DNA from: Dysgonamonadaceae bacterium
Lineage (GTDB): Bacteria > Bacteroidota > Bacteroidia > Bacteroidales > Azobacteroidaceae
Length of the DNA: 22,453 nucleotides
NCBI GenBank assembly: GCA_031276105.1
Contig: JAISNS010000171.1
Location: forward strand, 1 to 22,453
Reading direction: 5' to 3'
The notes beneath the pieces were generated by a model. That model worked only from the letters and a program-made list of their open reading frames with translations. It was not told the origin of the DNA and did no database searches. Below, one piece after another: positions 13,309 through 22,399 of this stretch (position 1 is its first letter; the number at the start of each line of letters is the position of its first letter). The translations under genes and the position numbers were made by a program.

Positions 13309-15717
13309 ATGAAGAAAAGATTTTTTATCCTGTTATTTACGGCTTTATGGACAATGGAAGCCTCCTATGCTCAGGTTTCTTTCGGGCAATCCGAAACAAT
13401 TAACCGGCAGTGGCAATTCTATCTCGGCGACCATCCCGGTGACAAAACGCAGTGGCGAACGCTGGATTTGCCTCACGACTGGAGTGTCGAAGGCGTTTTA
13501 AGCCCGAATCTGGCAAGCTGTACGGGTTATCTTCCGGGCGGAATCGGCTGGTATCAAAAAAACCTCCACATCCCCACCGCCCAAGAAGGACAAAAAGTAT
13601 TTCTCTATTTCGAAGGCGTTTACAACCGGAGTGAAGTCTTCCTGAACGGACATTCGCTGGGAAAACGTCCCAACGGATACATTTCGTTCCTCTTCGACGC
13701 TACGCCGCACGTTCGGTTCGGGAAAGAAAACCTCCTTACCGTCCGCGTCGATCACAGTCAAAGCGCCGATTCCCGTTGGTACACCGGTTCCGGCATTTAC
13801 CGGAATGTATGGCTGATTTATGCGAATCCGACGCACATTGCCCATTGGGGTGTATTTGTTTATCCCGAAAAGGCAACGGAAAAAGACGCCCGCCTGTCGG
13901 TGGAAGTGGAAATTGTCAACGAATCAGCTACGAATCAGACGCTTATCGTCCGGAATGAATTGATTTCCCCGGAGGGAAAAGTCGTGGCGAAAAACGAGCA
14001 AAAAGCCGGAATTACTGCCGGAAAACAAAATAAACTCACCCTGTCGTTGCCCGTAAAACGTCCGCAACTGTGGGATTTGGAACACCCGCATTTGTACGCA
14101 TTGAAAACAACCGTACTGCAAAACGGGAAAGTGATCGACGAAACCACGACGACGACCGGTATCCGTTCGTTTACCTTCGACTCGGACAAGGGGTTTGCCT
14201 TGAATGGCAAGGGAATGAAAATGAAAGGCGTTTGTATTCACCACGACGCCGGCGTTTTAGGCTCGGCCGTACCGCGCGAAGTGTGGAAAAGACGGCTGCA
14301 AACCCTGAAACAGATTGGAGTCAACGCGATCCGCACGAGCCACAATCCGCAAGCGCCCTATTTGTACGATTTGTGCGACGAACTGGGAATGTTTGTCTTG
14401 AACGAAGCCTACGACGAATGGGAATTTCCTAAAAACAAGTGGATTGAAGGCTGGAATGTCGGAACGCCGGGACATCAGGGTTCGTTCGACATCTTTGCGG
14501 AATGGGGCGAACAGGATTTGGCAGACATGGTGCGCCGCGATCGGAATCACGTGTCTGTTTTTGCTTGGAGTATCGGAAACGAAGTTGATTATCCGAACGA
14601 TCCGTATTCTCATCCGGTATTGGACGGAGATAACCAAGGATTTACGCAAAAAATGTTTGGCGGTTACAAGAAAGACGCTCCCGACGCCAATCGCTTGGGA
14701 GGCATCGCCAAGCGTCTGGTAGCGGTAGTGAAACAGTACGACCGCTCGCGACCGGTAACGGCCGGATTAGCCGGCGTAGCGATGTCGAACGAAACGGAAT
14801 ACCCCGGCGCATTAGACGTTGCGGGCTACAATTATACGGAAAGCCGCTATGCTTCCGATCATCAAAAATACCCGCGCCGGATCATCTTCGGCAGCGAAAA
14901 CCGCCACGACATGGAAGCATGGAAAGCCGTCCGGGACAACGATTTTATCTTTGGACAATTTCTCTGGACAGGCATTGATTATCTGGGGGAATCTGCCCGG
15001 TGGCCTTCCCGCGGCTTTTATTCGGGCTTGCTGGATTTCGGCGGGTTTATCAAGCCGCGCGGTTATTTCCGGCAAGCGCTTTGGGACGACCGTCCGTTTA
15101 TCTACATCGGGACTTATCCGGCTCCCGTTCGGGAAAGAGAGCCTTCGATGGACGCCTGGCCGGTTTGGAATTACGCAGAAGGACAAAACATCCGCGTGGT
15201 TTGTTATACGAACTGCGCTTCCGCCCGCTTGTTACTGAACGGGAAGGAAGTGGGAAAACGACAAGATTACAACGATAAGACCGGCATCATCCATTGGGAC
15301 GTTCCGTATCAGGGCGGTCGTTTGGAAGTGACCGGATACAGTGGCGATCGGGAAACGTGCCGTTACGCCGTCCAAATGTCGGGACGACCGTATGCTATCA
15401 CAGCCACAGTAGATAAAATGCAGTTGAAGAAAGCAAACGATTGGGCGCATATCGTTCTGCAAATCGTGGACGAAAACGGCGTACCGGTCGTATTAGCCGA
15501 CGACGAAATAACTTGTACGGTCGAAGGGCCGGCGCGTCTGCAAGGATTGGAAGCCGGCAATAATTTCGATATGGGGGATTACCGCGACAACAGGCAGCGA
15601 GTGTTCTTGGGTCGTTTGTTGGCCTATATCCAAACAACAGGCGAAACCGGAACGATTACGGTAAAATTCTCCGCCCCCTGGCTGAAACCGGCGGAAGTGA
15701 AACTTCAGGCAGAATAA
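13309..15717 (+). CDS. GH2-family beta-galactosidase-type exo-glycosidase
   Basis: The 802-residue protein starts 13 bp after the GH30 gene, so it is probably co-transcribed. A Sec signal covers 1-21 (cleavage near SYA|Q) and there is no lipobox or T9SS tail, so a periplasmic location is likely. Domains: N-terminal sugar-binding sandwich about 24-175 (LPHDWSVEG, GIGWYQKNL, FEGVYNRSEVFLNG, GSGIYRNVWL); Ig-like domain about 180-290 (PQLWDLEHPHLYALKT); TIM barrel about 295-590 (GVCIHHDAGVLG, NAIRTSHNPQAP, FVLNEAYDEW). The acid/base is E425 in SIGNEVD and the nucleophile E530 in IIFGSEN. A DUF4982-like domain begins near 615 (VWNYAEGQNIRVVCYTNC), and a C-terminal Ig-like domain runs to the end. 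This is the usual build of Bacteroidota GH2 beta-galactosidases. It would trim galactosyl ends of imported oligosaccharides. Other GH2 specificities remain possible. Confidence 0.9.
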   Translation: MKKRFFILLFTALWTMEASYAQVSFGQSETINRQWQFYLGDHPGDKTQWRTLDLPHDWSVEGVLSPNLASCTGYLPGGIGWYQKNLHIPTAQEGQKVFLYFEGVYNRSEVFLNGHSLGKRPNGYISFLFDATPHVRFGKENLLTVRVDHSQSADSRWYTGSGIYRNVWLIYANPTHIAHWGVFVYPEKATEKDARLSVEVEIVNESATNQTLIVRNELISPEGKVVAKNEQKAGITAGKQNKLTLSLPVKRPQLWDLEHPHLYALKTTVLQNGKVIDETTTTTGIRSFTFDSDKGFALNGKGMKMKGVCIHHDAGVLGSAVPREVWKRRLQTLKQIGVNAIRTSHNPQAPYLYDLCDELGMFVLNEAYDEWEFPKNKWIEGWNVGTPGHQGSFDIFAEWGEQDLADMVRRDRNHVSVFAWSIGNEVDYPNDPYSHPVLDGDNQGFTQKMFGGYKKDAPDANRLGGIAKRLVAVVKQYDRSRPVTAGLAGVAMSNETEYPGALDVAGYNYTESRYASDHQKYPRRIIFGSENRHDMEAWKAVRDNDFIFGQFLWTGIDYLGESARWPSRGFYSGLLDFGGFIKPRGYFRQALWDDRPFIYIGTYPAPVREREPSMDAWPVWNYAEGQNIRVVCYTNCASARLLLNGKEVGKRQDYNDKTGIIHWDVPYQGGRLEVTGYSGDRETCRYAVQMSGRPYAITATVDKMQLKKANDWAHIVLQIVDENGVPVVLADDEITCTVEGPARLQGLEAGNNFDMGDYRDNRQRVFLGRLLAYIQTTGETGTITVKFSAPWLKPAEVKLQAE

Positions 15718-15745
15718 CGGACTCTCGACGTAAAGAATGCGCTTT

Positions 15746-15776
15746 GGCGATAACAGTTGCCCGGCTGTTCGTCGCC
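15746..15776. terminator. Imperfect hairpin between convergent genes, possible terminator
   Basis: GGCGA (15746-15750) pairs with TCGCC (15772-15776) and AACAG (15752-15756) with CTGTT (15765-15769), separated by a small internal loop, with an 8-base apical loop. It sits in the 87-bp gap between the convergent GH2 and SNF2 genes, where a two-way terminator is expected. There is no T tract directly next to it on either side; the nearest is T-rich 15800-15805. Functional assignment is weak. Confidence 0.3.
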
Positions 15777-15804
15777 GCAGCAGTATCATTACCGGCACAT
15801 TTTT

Positions 15805-18702
15805 TCAATCGGCAAAAAGTTTTTCTATCTCTTCCCTATTCAGGCTTTCCAGCGGATTGTTGGACGTGATGAATGTTTCCGACAATTGGCTTTTTTCGTT
15901 TTGCAGATGAAGTATTTTTTCTTCGATGGAATCGTTGGAAATAAAGCGGTAGGCCATCACTTTTTTATCTTGACCGATACGGTGCGCCCGGCTTAAGGCC
16001 TGCATTTCGGCCGCCGGATTCCACCACGGGTCAACGATAAATACATAATCGGCTACCGTCAGGTTCAGGCCTGTTCCGCCCGCTTTCAGTGAAATAAAAA
16101 AAGCGTTTACGTCCGCGTTTTGGGTGAAACGGTCAATTTCACCTTCCCTGTCGGAAGTCTGTCCGGTGAGCATCGCGTATTTCCATTCCTTTTCATCGAA
16201 TGATTTTGCCAGCAAACGAAGGTATTTGACAAACGAAGAAAAAATCAATACTTTGTGTCCGCTCGCCCGGATGGTCTCAAAATAAAGGAGGATTTGATCG
16301 AATTTACCCGAATCGCCGGTGTATTCGCTATAAGTCAACGCCGGATGGTTCGACAACAGCCGGAGCCGCATCAAACTTTTCAGGGCGATCAGGTTGTTTT
16401 TGATGAACAGTTCTTTGTTCTCCAGCATTTGATTGCGAATACTGTTCTTTTCGATTATATACACCCGTTCCTGTTCTTCGCTCATATCGCAATAAACGAT
16501 TTCCTGCGACAACTGCGGCAGTTCGGGCGTAACTTCCTCTTTGGTTCGGCGAAGCAAAAAAGGCCGGATTAATCGGAGCAAAGACTCTTCCGCGTTTTTG
16601 TCTTTCTCTTTTATTCTGTTAATATACCGGTTTTTGAAAAAAGACAAATTGCCGAGCAAGCCCGGATTAATAAAGTTGAATTGCGCCCAGAGGTCTGAGA
16701 GCGAATTTTCGATCGGAGTTCCCGTAAGCGTCAGTTTATGGTCGGACGCAAGCTGTTTGACAACCTGATAAGTGATGGAATCGGGATTTTTGATGTACTG
16801 ACTTTCGTCCAGCACAAGGTAATGGAAAAGATAAGGCATGAAATACTTGCTGTCGCTCCGCACCATTCCATACGAGGTGATGACGACGTGGTAAGGCCTG
16901 AACAGGTCGTGTATATCGGCTGTTTTCAATCGTTTATTTCCGGCATAAACATACGATTTCAAGTTGGGAGCAAACTTTTTTATCTCGTTCTGCCAATTGT
17001 GCAGCAGGGAAGTCGGCGCAATAATCAAAGAAGCCGGAAGCGTCGATTCCAGTTCGTCGAAAAGCGAAAATTGTCCGGTAGAATCGACGTTTTTTTTCTT
17101 TTCCCCTGCTTGCGAATAAATAGATTCCAGCAATGTAATCGTTTGAATGGTCTTTCCCAATCCCATATCGTCGGCCAAACAACCGCCGAAATGCAATTTC
17201 CTCAAATGCGCCAGCCAGTAAAATCCCTCCTTTTGGTAGGGACGCAAAACCGGATTCAAGTGTTCCGGAACGGGAGGCCGCTCCAAAAGCGTTTCGCCGA
17301 ATTGCTTCCAATCGTTACTCCTGTCCTTATCGAAAAGGATGTCCACCGCCAAATGCAGGAAACGGATATGTACTTTTTTCATGCGAATCGTCGCGCCCTT
17401 ATCTTCCGTATGTTGAAAAAAGTCCTGATAACGCAGAAACCATTCTTCCGGCAAAATAAAAACAGTTCCGTCGGGAAGGACATATTCCGGATTTCCCGTT
17501 ATAATATGCTTCCTGAAACGTCCGAAAGGCAATTTAAAATTATCGAAGATCACCTCAATCTCCAAATCGAACCAGTCGATTTTTTCAGTAACTTTCGATT
17601 GAAGGCTGATTTTTCCCTTATAGTACGTTTGCGCCGTTTTTTGCTCAATAAGGAAATCGTTCAGTTTGTCGAGATTCAGGTTCATCCAGTCAATCAGGCC
17701 GAAGCGTTGCAGGACTTCGGATTGTTGTTTCAGGTACAGCCGGTTGTCGACTTCAAATACCAGTCCTAATTTCAGTAACTTTTCCTGCAATTTTTTTTCC
17801 CAATCCAAATCGCGGTCGAACCAGCAGATATTTTCCATTCCGGCGACTTCTTCCAAAGCGACGACGCGCCGTTTCCTCGCACTGGTCGCCGGCGGAAAAC
17901 GCCGGTCGTCATAGCGGAAAAACAGCGAAAACATCAGGCGGGAATAAAAATCTTCTTCCAAAACCAAAACCGCCTGTTTCGCCGGTTTTTTTTCGTTCAT
18001 TTCGATCCCTTCAATCCGCACTTCGTACTTGGGAATGGTTTTCAGGATAAATTTTTCGAGATACAATTTTTCGGAAGACGGCGGGACATTGATATGCGTT
18101 TTAGTGAAAAAAGGCAGCAATTTTTTCGAATCGATGTTTTGCACGCGGTGAATTTGATTGCCGAGAAGGACAACGCAGGGTTCATTTGAGAGGACAATCG
18201 CCGGCTGCTGCTGCAATACGATTTCCTCGTCCCCATTGGTTAAAGTAATGAAATAGCGCAATCCCTGCTCATCCTTAATGAAATTGAACAGGCAACGGCT
18301 GGTTTCGGGAAGCAATTCAATCCGGTTGCGGACATAAATAACCCTGTTGCCGGCGGCTTCACGAAAAAAGAGCGGAATTTGCGTTCGCAACGCTAAATCC
18401 AGTATCTTGGAACAGTTTTTTTCAATCCGGGGACGAATCAAATTATCAATTGTACTTTGGGGGATTTTCGACTTTTCTTTCGTCCGGGAATAGGCTTTCA
18501 GGAGCGCCTCTTCCGAAACTTCGTCTGCCGCTTTCAACAGGGCGATACCGGCTTCGTCCAGTCCCTTTTCAATTTCCTCTTTCATGTTGGGACGTCCCAA
18601 TATACGGAGGCTGTCGCCGGTCTGCAAAACAGCCGAATAGAGGTTGATTTTCCAGCCGAAAGGACGGTGTTCGGTAACGAGCAGGATTAATTTTTCGTCC
18701 AT
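15805..18702 (-). CDS. SNF2-family DNA helicase/translocase
   Basis: The 965-residue protein is encoded 3 bp downstream of polA on the same strand. The N-terminal 460 or so residues match no domain I recognise and are rich in charged segments. The SNF2 ATPase core begins near LRPYQKEGFYWLAHLRKLHFG. Motif I is DDMGLGKT (Walker lysine K517), Ia is IIAPTSLLHNW, motif II is DESQ (D632) and motif III is LTGTPIENSLSDLW. The helicase C lobe carries VLIFSSFVKYL, SLKAGGTGLNLT, WWNPAAEMQALSRAHRIGQ (RAHRIGQ at 905-911) and ends with a C-terminal helix. All motifs are intact, so it should be an active ATP-driven DNA translocase. Bacterial members are thought to remodel DNA- or RNA-bound proteins such as stalled polymerase; the specific role here is unknown. 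Confidence 0.93.
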   Translation of the reverse strand: MDEKLILLVTEHRPFGWKINLYSAVLQTGDSLRILGRPNMKEEIEKGLDEAGIALLKAADEVSEEALLKAYSRTKEKSKIPQSTIDNLIRPRIEKNCSKILDLALRTQIPLFFREAAGNRVIYVRNRIELLPETSRCLFNFIKDEQGLRYFITLTNGDEEIVLQQQPAIVLSNEPCVVLLGNQIHRVQNIDSKKLLPFFTKTHINVPPSSEKLYLEKFILKTIPKYEVRIEGIEMNEKKPAKQAVLVLEEDFYSRLMFSLFFRYDDRRFPPATSARKRRVVALEEVAGMENICWFDRDLDWEKKLQEKLLKLGLVFEVDNRLYLKQQSEVLQRFGLIDWMNLNLDKLNDFLIEQKTAQTYYKGKISLQSKVTEKIDWFDLEIEVIFDNFKLPFGRFRKHIITGNPEYVLPDGTVFILPEEWFLRYQDFFQHTEDKGATIRMKKVHIRFLHLAVDILFDKDRSNDWKQFGETLLERPPVPEHLNPVLRPYQKEGFYWLAHLRKLHFGGCLADDMGLGKTIQTITLLESIYSQAGEKKKNVDSTGQFSLFDELESTLPASLIIAPTSLLHNWQNEIKKFAPNLKSYVYAGNKRLKTADIHDLFRPYHVVITSYGMVRSDSKYFMPYLFHYLVLDESQYIKNPDSITYQVVKQLASDHKLTLTGTPIENSLSDLWAQFNFINPGLLGNLSFFKNRYINRIKEKDKNAEESLLRLIRPFLLRRTKEEVTPELPQLSQEIVYCDMSEEQERVYIIEKNSIRNQMLENKELFIKNNLIALKSLMRLRLLSNHPALTYSEYTGDSGKFDQILLYFETIRASGHKVLIFSSFVKYLRLLAKSFDEKEWKYAMLTGQTSDREGEIDRFTQNADVNAFFISLKAGGTGLNLTVADYVFIVDPWWNPAAEMQALSRAHRIGQDKKVMAYRFISNDSIEEKILHLQNEKSQLSETFITSNNPLESLNREEIEKLFAD

Positions 18703-18705
18703 CGG

Positions 18706-21471
18706 TTAATGCGCTTCCAGCCAGTTTTTTCCAAATCCGCAGTCAGCCACAAGAGGAACTTGCAATTGAGCGGCGTTTTCCATTTCATACACTACGATTT
18801 GCTTTACTTTGTCCAATTCATCGACAAAAACGTTAAAGTTCAGTTCGTCATGCACCTGCATAATCATGCGCGATTGCAGGTTTTCTTCTTTGAATCGCCG
18901 GTGAATCCTGTTCATTGCAACTTTGATAATGTCCGCAGCCGAACCTTGAATCGGCGCGTTAATCGCATTGCGTTCGGCATATCCTCGCACGACGGCGTTG
19001 TGTGAAACGATGTCGGGCAAAAATCGCTTGCGGTGGAAAATCGTTTCTACGTATTGTTTTTCGCGGGCTTTTTCAACGCTTTCGTCCATGTATCTTTTTA
19101 CGCCCGGATAAGTTGCAAAATAACCTTCGATCAATTCCTTTGCTTCGGCGCGCGGGATTCGCAACTGTTCGCTCAGCCCGAAAATGGAAATACCGTATAT
19201 AATCCCGAAATTCGCTGTTTTGGCCTTGCGTCGCATGTCGCGCGTTACTTCGCCTATCGGAAGACCGAAAATCTTCGCCGCCGTAGCCGCGTGAATGTCC
19301 TGTCCACTGCGGAAGGCTTCGATCATGTTTTCGTCGCGGCTCAAATCGGCCATAATCCGCAACTCGATTTGAGAATAGTCGGCCGACAAAAAAAGGCAGT
19401 TTTCATCGGGAATAAATGCTTTCCGGATTTCTTTCCCGTCCTCGTCCCGGATAGGGATATTTTGGAGGTTCGGGTTTGTGGAACTCAATCGTCCGGTTGC
19501 CGTAGTAGCCTGATTGTATGTCGTATGCACTTTTCCGTCGTTCGGACTGATCAATTCGGGCAAAGCATCGACATACGTTGTGAGCAGTTTTTTGGTTTTC
19601 CGGTATTCCAGAATTTTTTCAACGATGGGATGTTTGCTTTTCAGGTTTTCCAAAACGTCCTCGCTCGTGGTGTACTGGCCGGATTTGGTTTTTTTGGAAC
19701 TTTCTACAATTTTCAACTGATCGAACAAGATTTCCCCGACCATTCTTGGCGAACTGATATTAAAGGTTTTCCCGGCCATTTCGAAGATTCCGGTTTCAAT
19801 TTCCTTCAACTGTTTCGACAAAACAAGCGACGATTCTTTCAGCGCGGGAATATCCAACCGCACGCCGGCTTCTTCCATGTCGGCCAGTACCGCAACCAAG
19901 GGCATTTCAATCCGGTACAGCAGGGAGGAAAAGTTATTTTGTTCAATCAATTTTTCAAAAACGTTTTTTAATTTCAGCGTGATGTCGGCGTCTTCGCTTG
20001 CATAATCGACCAGCAGGTTCAGGGGAACTTGCCGCATATTCCGTTGATTTTTACCTTTGGGGCCAATCAATTCTTCGATATGAACCGTTTGGTAATTCAG
20101 GTACGTTTCGGCGAGATAATTCAAGTTGTGCCGGTATTCCGGGTTAATCAGGTAATGAGCGATCAGCGTGTCGAACATCGGCCCCGACAGGCGCACATTG
20201 TACTTTTTCAGTACATTCATGTCGTATTTGATGTTTTGACCTATTTTCAGGATGGATTCATCTTCCAGCATTTCCCTGAATAAATCGACGGCTTTTTGAG
20301 CTTCTTCCCGGTTTTCCGGTACCGGAAAATAACAGGCCTTGCCTTCTTCAACGGCAAAAGACATGCCGACTAATTCGGCGGATAAAGCATCGGTACCGGT
20401 CGTTTCCGTGTCGAACGACACAAACTTTTTCGCCCGGATTTCGTCGATTAATCCGGCTATTTTTTCTTCATCGTCCAGCAAGAAGTACGTATGAGGAACG
20501 GTATGGATATTTTCCAGTGTGGAATAATTATCCGTTTCCGGAGAAAACACATCCAACTGATCGAAAAGGGAAGTCTGGCGGGGCGTTTTTACCGGGAGAA
20601 CCGGTTTATTCTCTCCCAGTACACGGGCAGATAATTGGCGAAATTCAAGGTCGTCGAAGATTTCGCGGAGAGCCGCTTCATCGAACTTTTTCCGGGCTAA
20701 TTCTTCCGGATTAAATGCAATGGGAACATCGGTTTTGATCGTCGCCAAGAATTTTGAGAACAGGATGAGGTCTTTATTTTCTTCAATTTTGGTTTTCAAA
20801 GAACCTTTCAATTCATTGGTATTCAGCAATACATTCTCGATGCTTCCAAAATCGGCTATCAATTTTTTAGCGGTCACTTCCCCCACGCCCGGACAACCGG
20901 GGATATTATCCGATTTATCGCCCATCAGCCCCAGCAAGTCGATGATTTGCTCCGGATACTGAAGGTCGTATTTTTTCTTGACCTCCTCCACGCCAAGCAC
21001 TTCAAAGTCGTTAACCCCGTATTTGGGTTTATAGATAAAAATATGGTCGTCCACTAATTGCCCGTAATCTTTATCGGGAGTCATCATGAAAACCGTATAA
21101 TCGCCGGAGACTTTTTTGGCAATTGTTCCGATAACATCATCCGCCTCATAATAAGGAACTTCTAAAACAGGGATATTGTAAGCCCGGATAATATTCTTGA
21201 TAATGGGAACCGATTCGCGGATAACTTCCGGGGTTTCTTCCCGTTGCGCCTTGTAATCTTTATAGGCCTCATGCCTGAAAGTGGGGCCGGCAGGGTCGAA
21301 AGCAACGCCGATATGCGTAGGGTTTTCCTTTTTGAGGACTTCTTCCAAGGTATTGACAAAGCCGTAAACAGCGGAAGTATTAAACCCTTTGGAATTCATC
21401 CGCGGCATTTTTATTAAAGCATAGTAAGCTCTATAAATTAAGGCATAAGCATCTAACAAAAACAATTTCAT
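18706..21471 (-). CDS. polA: DNA polymerase I
   Basis: The 921-residue protein is close to the usual length. The start at 21469-21471 gives MKLFLLDAYALIYRAYYALI, the normal beginning of the 5'-3' exonuclease domain (about 1-290, with DPAGPTFRHEAYKDYKAQR, EADDVIGTIA, TPDKDYGQLV and LMGDKSDNIPGCPGVGEVTA). The proofreading domain (about 325-520) keeps its DEDDy residues: FDTETTG (D354, E356), NIKYDMNVL, YASEDADITLKL. The polymerase domain has TGRLSSTNPNLQNIP, DYSQIELR (metal-binding D698), RRKAKTANFGIIYGIS (O helix) and QVHDELNF (D875), ending FGKNWLEAH. It removes RNA primers and fills gaps in replication and repair. All three activities should be intact, unlike E. coli-type relatives such as Taq that have lost proofreading. 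It probably shares a transcript with the SNF2 gene. Confidence 0.97.
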   Translation of the reverse strand: MKLFLLDAYALIYRAYYALIKMPRMNSKGFNTSAVYGFVNTLEEVLKKENPTHIGVAFDPAGPTFRHEAYKDYKAQREETPEVIRESVPIIKNIIRAYNIPVLEVPYYEADDVIGTIAKKVSGDYTVFMMTPDKDYGQLVDDHIFIYKPKYGVNDFEVLGVEEVKKKYDLQYPEQIIDLLGLMGDKSDNIPGCPGVGEVTAKKLIADFGSIENVLLNTNELKGSLKTKIEENKDLILFSKFLATIKTDVPIAFNPEELARKKFDEAALREIFDDLEFRQLSARVLGENKPVLPVKTPRQTSLFDQLDVFSPETDNYSTLENIHTVPHTYFLLDDEEKIAGLIDEIRAKKFVSFDTETTGTDALSAELVGMSFAVEEGKACYFPVPENREEAQKAVDLFREMLEDESILKIGQNIKYDMNVLKKYNVRLSGPMFDTLIAHYLINPEYRHNLNYLAETYLNYQTVHIEELIGPKGKNQRNMRQVPLNLLVDYASEDADITLKLKNVFEKLIEQNNFSSLLYRIEMPLVAVLADMEEAGVRLDIPALKESSLVLSKQLKEIETGIFEMAGKTFNISSPRMVGEILFDQLKIVESSKKTKSGQYTTSEDVLENLKSKHPIVEKILEYRKTKKLLTTYVDALPELISPNDGKVHTTYNQATTATGRLSSTNPNLQNIPIRDEDGKEIRKAFIPDENCLFLSADYSQIELRIMADLSRDENMIEAFRSGQDIHAATAAKIFGLPIGEVTRDMRRKAKTANFGIIYGISIFGLSEQLRIPRAEAKELIEGYFATYPGVKRYMDESVEKAREKQYVETIFHRKRFLPDIVSHNAVVRGYAERNAINAPIQGSAADIIKVAMNRIHRRFKEENLQSRMIMQVHDELNFNVFVDELDKVKQIVVYEMENAAQLQVPLVADCGFGKNWLEAH

Positions 21472-21506
21472 CTTTTTCTGTTTTTAAAATGATTCGTAAC
21501 AACCGG

Positions 21507-21514
21507 CAAATTTA
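21507..21514 (-). promoter_or_regulatory. Candidate -7 element for the polA-SNF2 operon
   Basis: Read on the minus strand the bases are TAAATTTG, matching the Bacteroidota primary-sigma -7 box TAnnTTTG. This puts the transcription start about 30 bases before the polA ATG. I find no clear TTTG -33 box at the right distance, so confidence is limited. Confidence 0.4.
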
Positions 21515-21601
21515 CGTGAAAATTTTTGATTTACACGCAGTCGGATAAAAATGGGCGTTTAAAAATGGTTCTAATTTTTTATTTTACGAATGCTTTATCT
21601 G

Positions 21602-21636
21602 TTTGCAGGTAAATTAAATTTTTTCATGTAATTTTG
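21602..21636 (+). promoter_or_regulatory. Candidate promoter for the outer-membrane-type gene at 21672
   Basis: TTTG at 21602-21605 and TAATTTTG at 21629-21636 match the Bacteroidota -33 and -7 boxes. The 23-base spacing is a few bases longer than usual. The -7 box would put the RNA start about 30 bases before ATG 21672. The 200-bp divergent gap 21472-21671 is otherwise AT-rich with no other feature seen. Confidence 0.45.
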
Positions 21637-21671
21637 CGACCGGACATAAAAACCTATTGATTTATATTGTA

Positions 21672-22325
21672 ATGTCAAAAAAATTTTTTACCGGCATGTT
21701 GCGGCGGATATTTTTTTTGTTTTTGCTTGTTTCGATTGCTTGGAATGTTTTTGCGATTGATTCCGATTTCAACGTCTTTCAAAAATTAGAAAATGAGAAG
21801 GATGATTTGAGGTTTGAAATCCGTACGGCGTCTGTATTGCCTTTGCGGAATTTGAAAGAGGTTTTCAAATTTGCTCCGGGATTTGATTTGTTTTTTTGTT
21901 TGCCGGTACAAAAAAATACCACTGTTGATATTGGTTTTCAGGCTGTTTTTCCGGTTATGCCCGCTTCATTTGTTTACTATCTCGGCGATGAAGCTTACGA
22001 TGCGAAACCGGTGTATCAGGCGTCGGTTTATTTACGTTATGCTTACCGGCATCAATTACTTGCGAATCTTTCGTGTAAAACTTATTTTGGGGTGGGACTC
22101 TCTTATCTTCAAACCGATTTACTGAAAGAAGAAAATACAAACGGCGATAAAGTGTATTACGATATGAAAGCCATGGATTTGCATGGTGGAATAAGTTTAC
22201 GCTACAGGCAAACCGGCTGTTTCATCGAATACCATCGTGCACCCTATGCCATTTTCAATGCTAAAAAAATCGCCTATGATTTTGGCGGCAATTTTTTGAA
22301 TACGGGTTTGATTTATTACTTTTAA
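21672..22325 (+). CDS. Small outer-membrane beta-barrel-type protein, function unknown
   Basis: I start at ATG 21672 (217 residues). A TTG at 21657 is in frame, but it would only add five residues and leave a very short leader after the candidate promoter. The N-terminus MSKKFFTGMLRRIFFLFLLV ... NVFA is a clear Sec signal with cleavage near residue 28. The mature part shows alternating strands with aromatic ends (TTVDIGFQAVFPVM, YQASVYLRYAYRH, KTYFGVGLSYLQT, LHGGISLRYRQTGCFIEYHR) and ends NTGLIYYF, the terminal aromatic used for barrel insertion. I predict an eight-strand-type outer-membrane barrel of unknown role. Its codons are more AT- and T-rich than those of the PUL genes. It stands alone, divergent from polA. 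Confidence 0.7.
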   Translation: MSKKFFTGMLRRIFFLFLLVSIAWNVFAIDSDFNVFQKLENEKDDLRFEIRTASVLPLRNLKEVFKFAPGFDLFFCLPVQKNTTVDIGFQAVFPVMPASFVYYLGDEAYDAKPVYQASVYLRYAYRHQLLANLSCKTYFGVGLSYLQTDLLKEENTNGDKVYYDMKAMDLHGGISLRYRQTGCFIEYHRAPYAIFNAKKIAYDFGGNFLNTGLIYYF

Positions 22326-22337
22326 TCCTGCTGCATA

Positions 22338-22365
22338 CTTTCGCCCTTGCCCTTTTGCTTTCTCA
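22338..22365. repeat. CTTTTGC-class heptamer array after the outer-membrane-type gene
   Basis: Units read CTTTCGC, CCTTGCC, CTTTTGC, TTTCTCA. This is the reverse complement of the GCAAAAG class at 1246-1266 and lies directly downstream of the gene stop. No terminator hairpin is evident. Confidence 0.6.
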
Positions 22366-22399
22366 CTTTAATTTGTGCTCTCACTTTTTCAAAAAAATA

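Noticed and set aside
16738..17769. Long open frame (343 codons) on the + strand inside the SNF2 gene
   Set aside because: It is wholly antisense to a gene with intact SNF2 motifs, and its translation shows no domain, signal or low-complexity pattern of its own. It is explained by codon bias of the opposite strand.
19033..19971. Long open frame (312 codons) on the + strand inside polA
   Set aside because: It is antisense to the proofreading and polymerase domains of polA, and the translation is Phe- and Cys-rich with no recognisable family.
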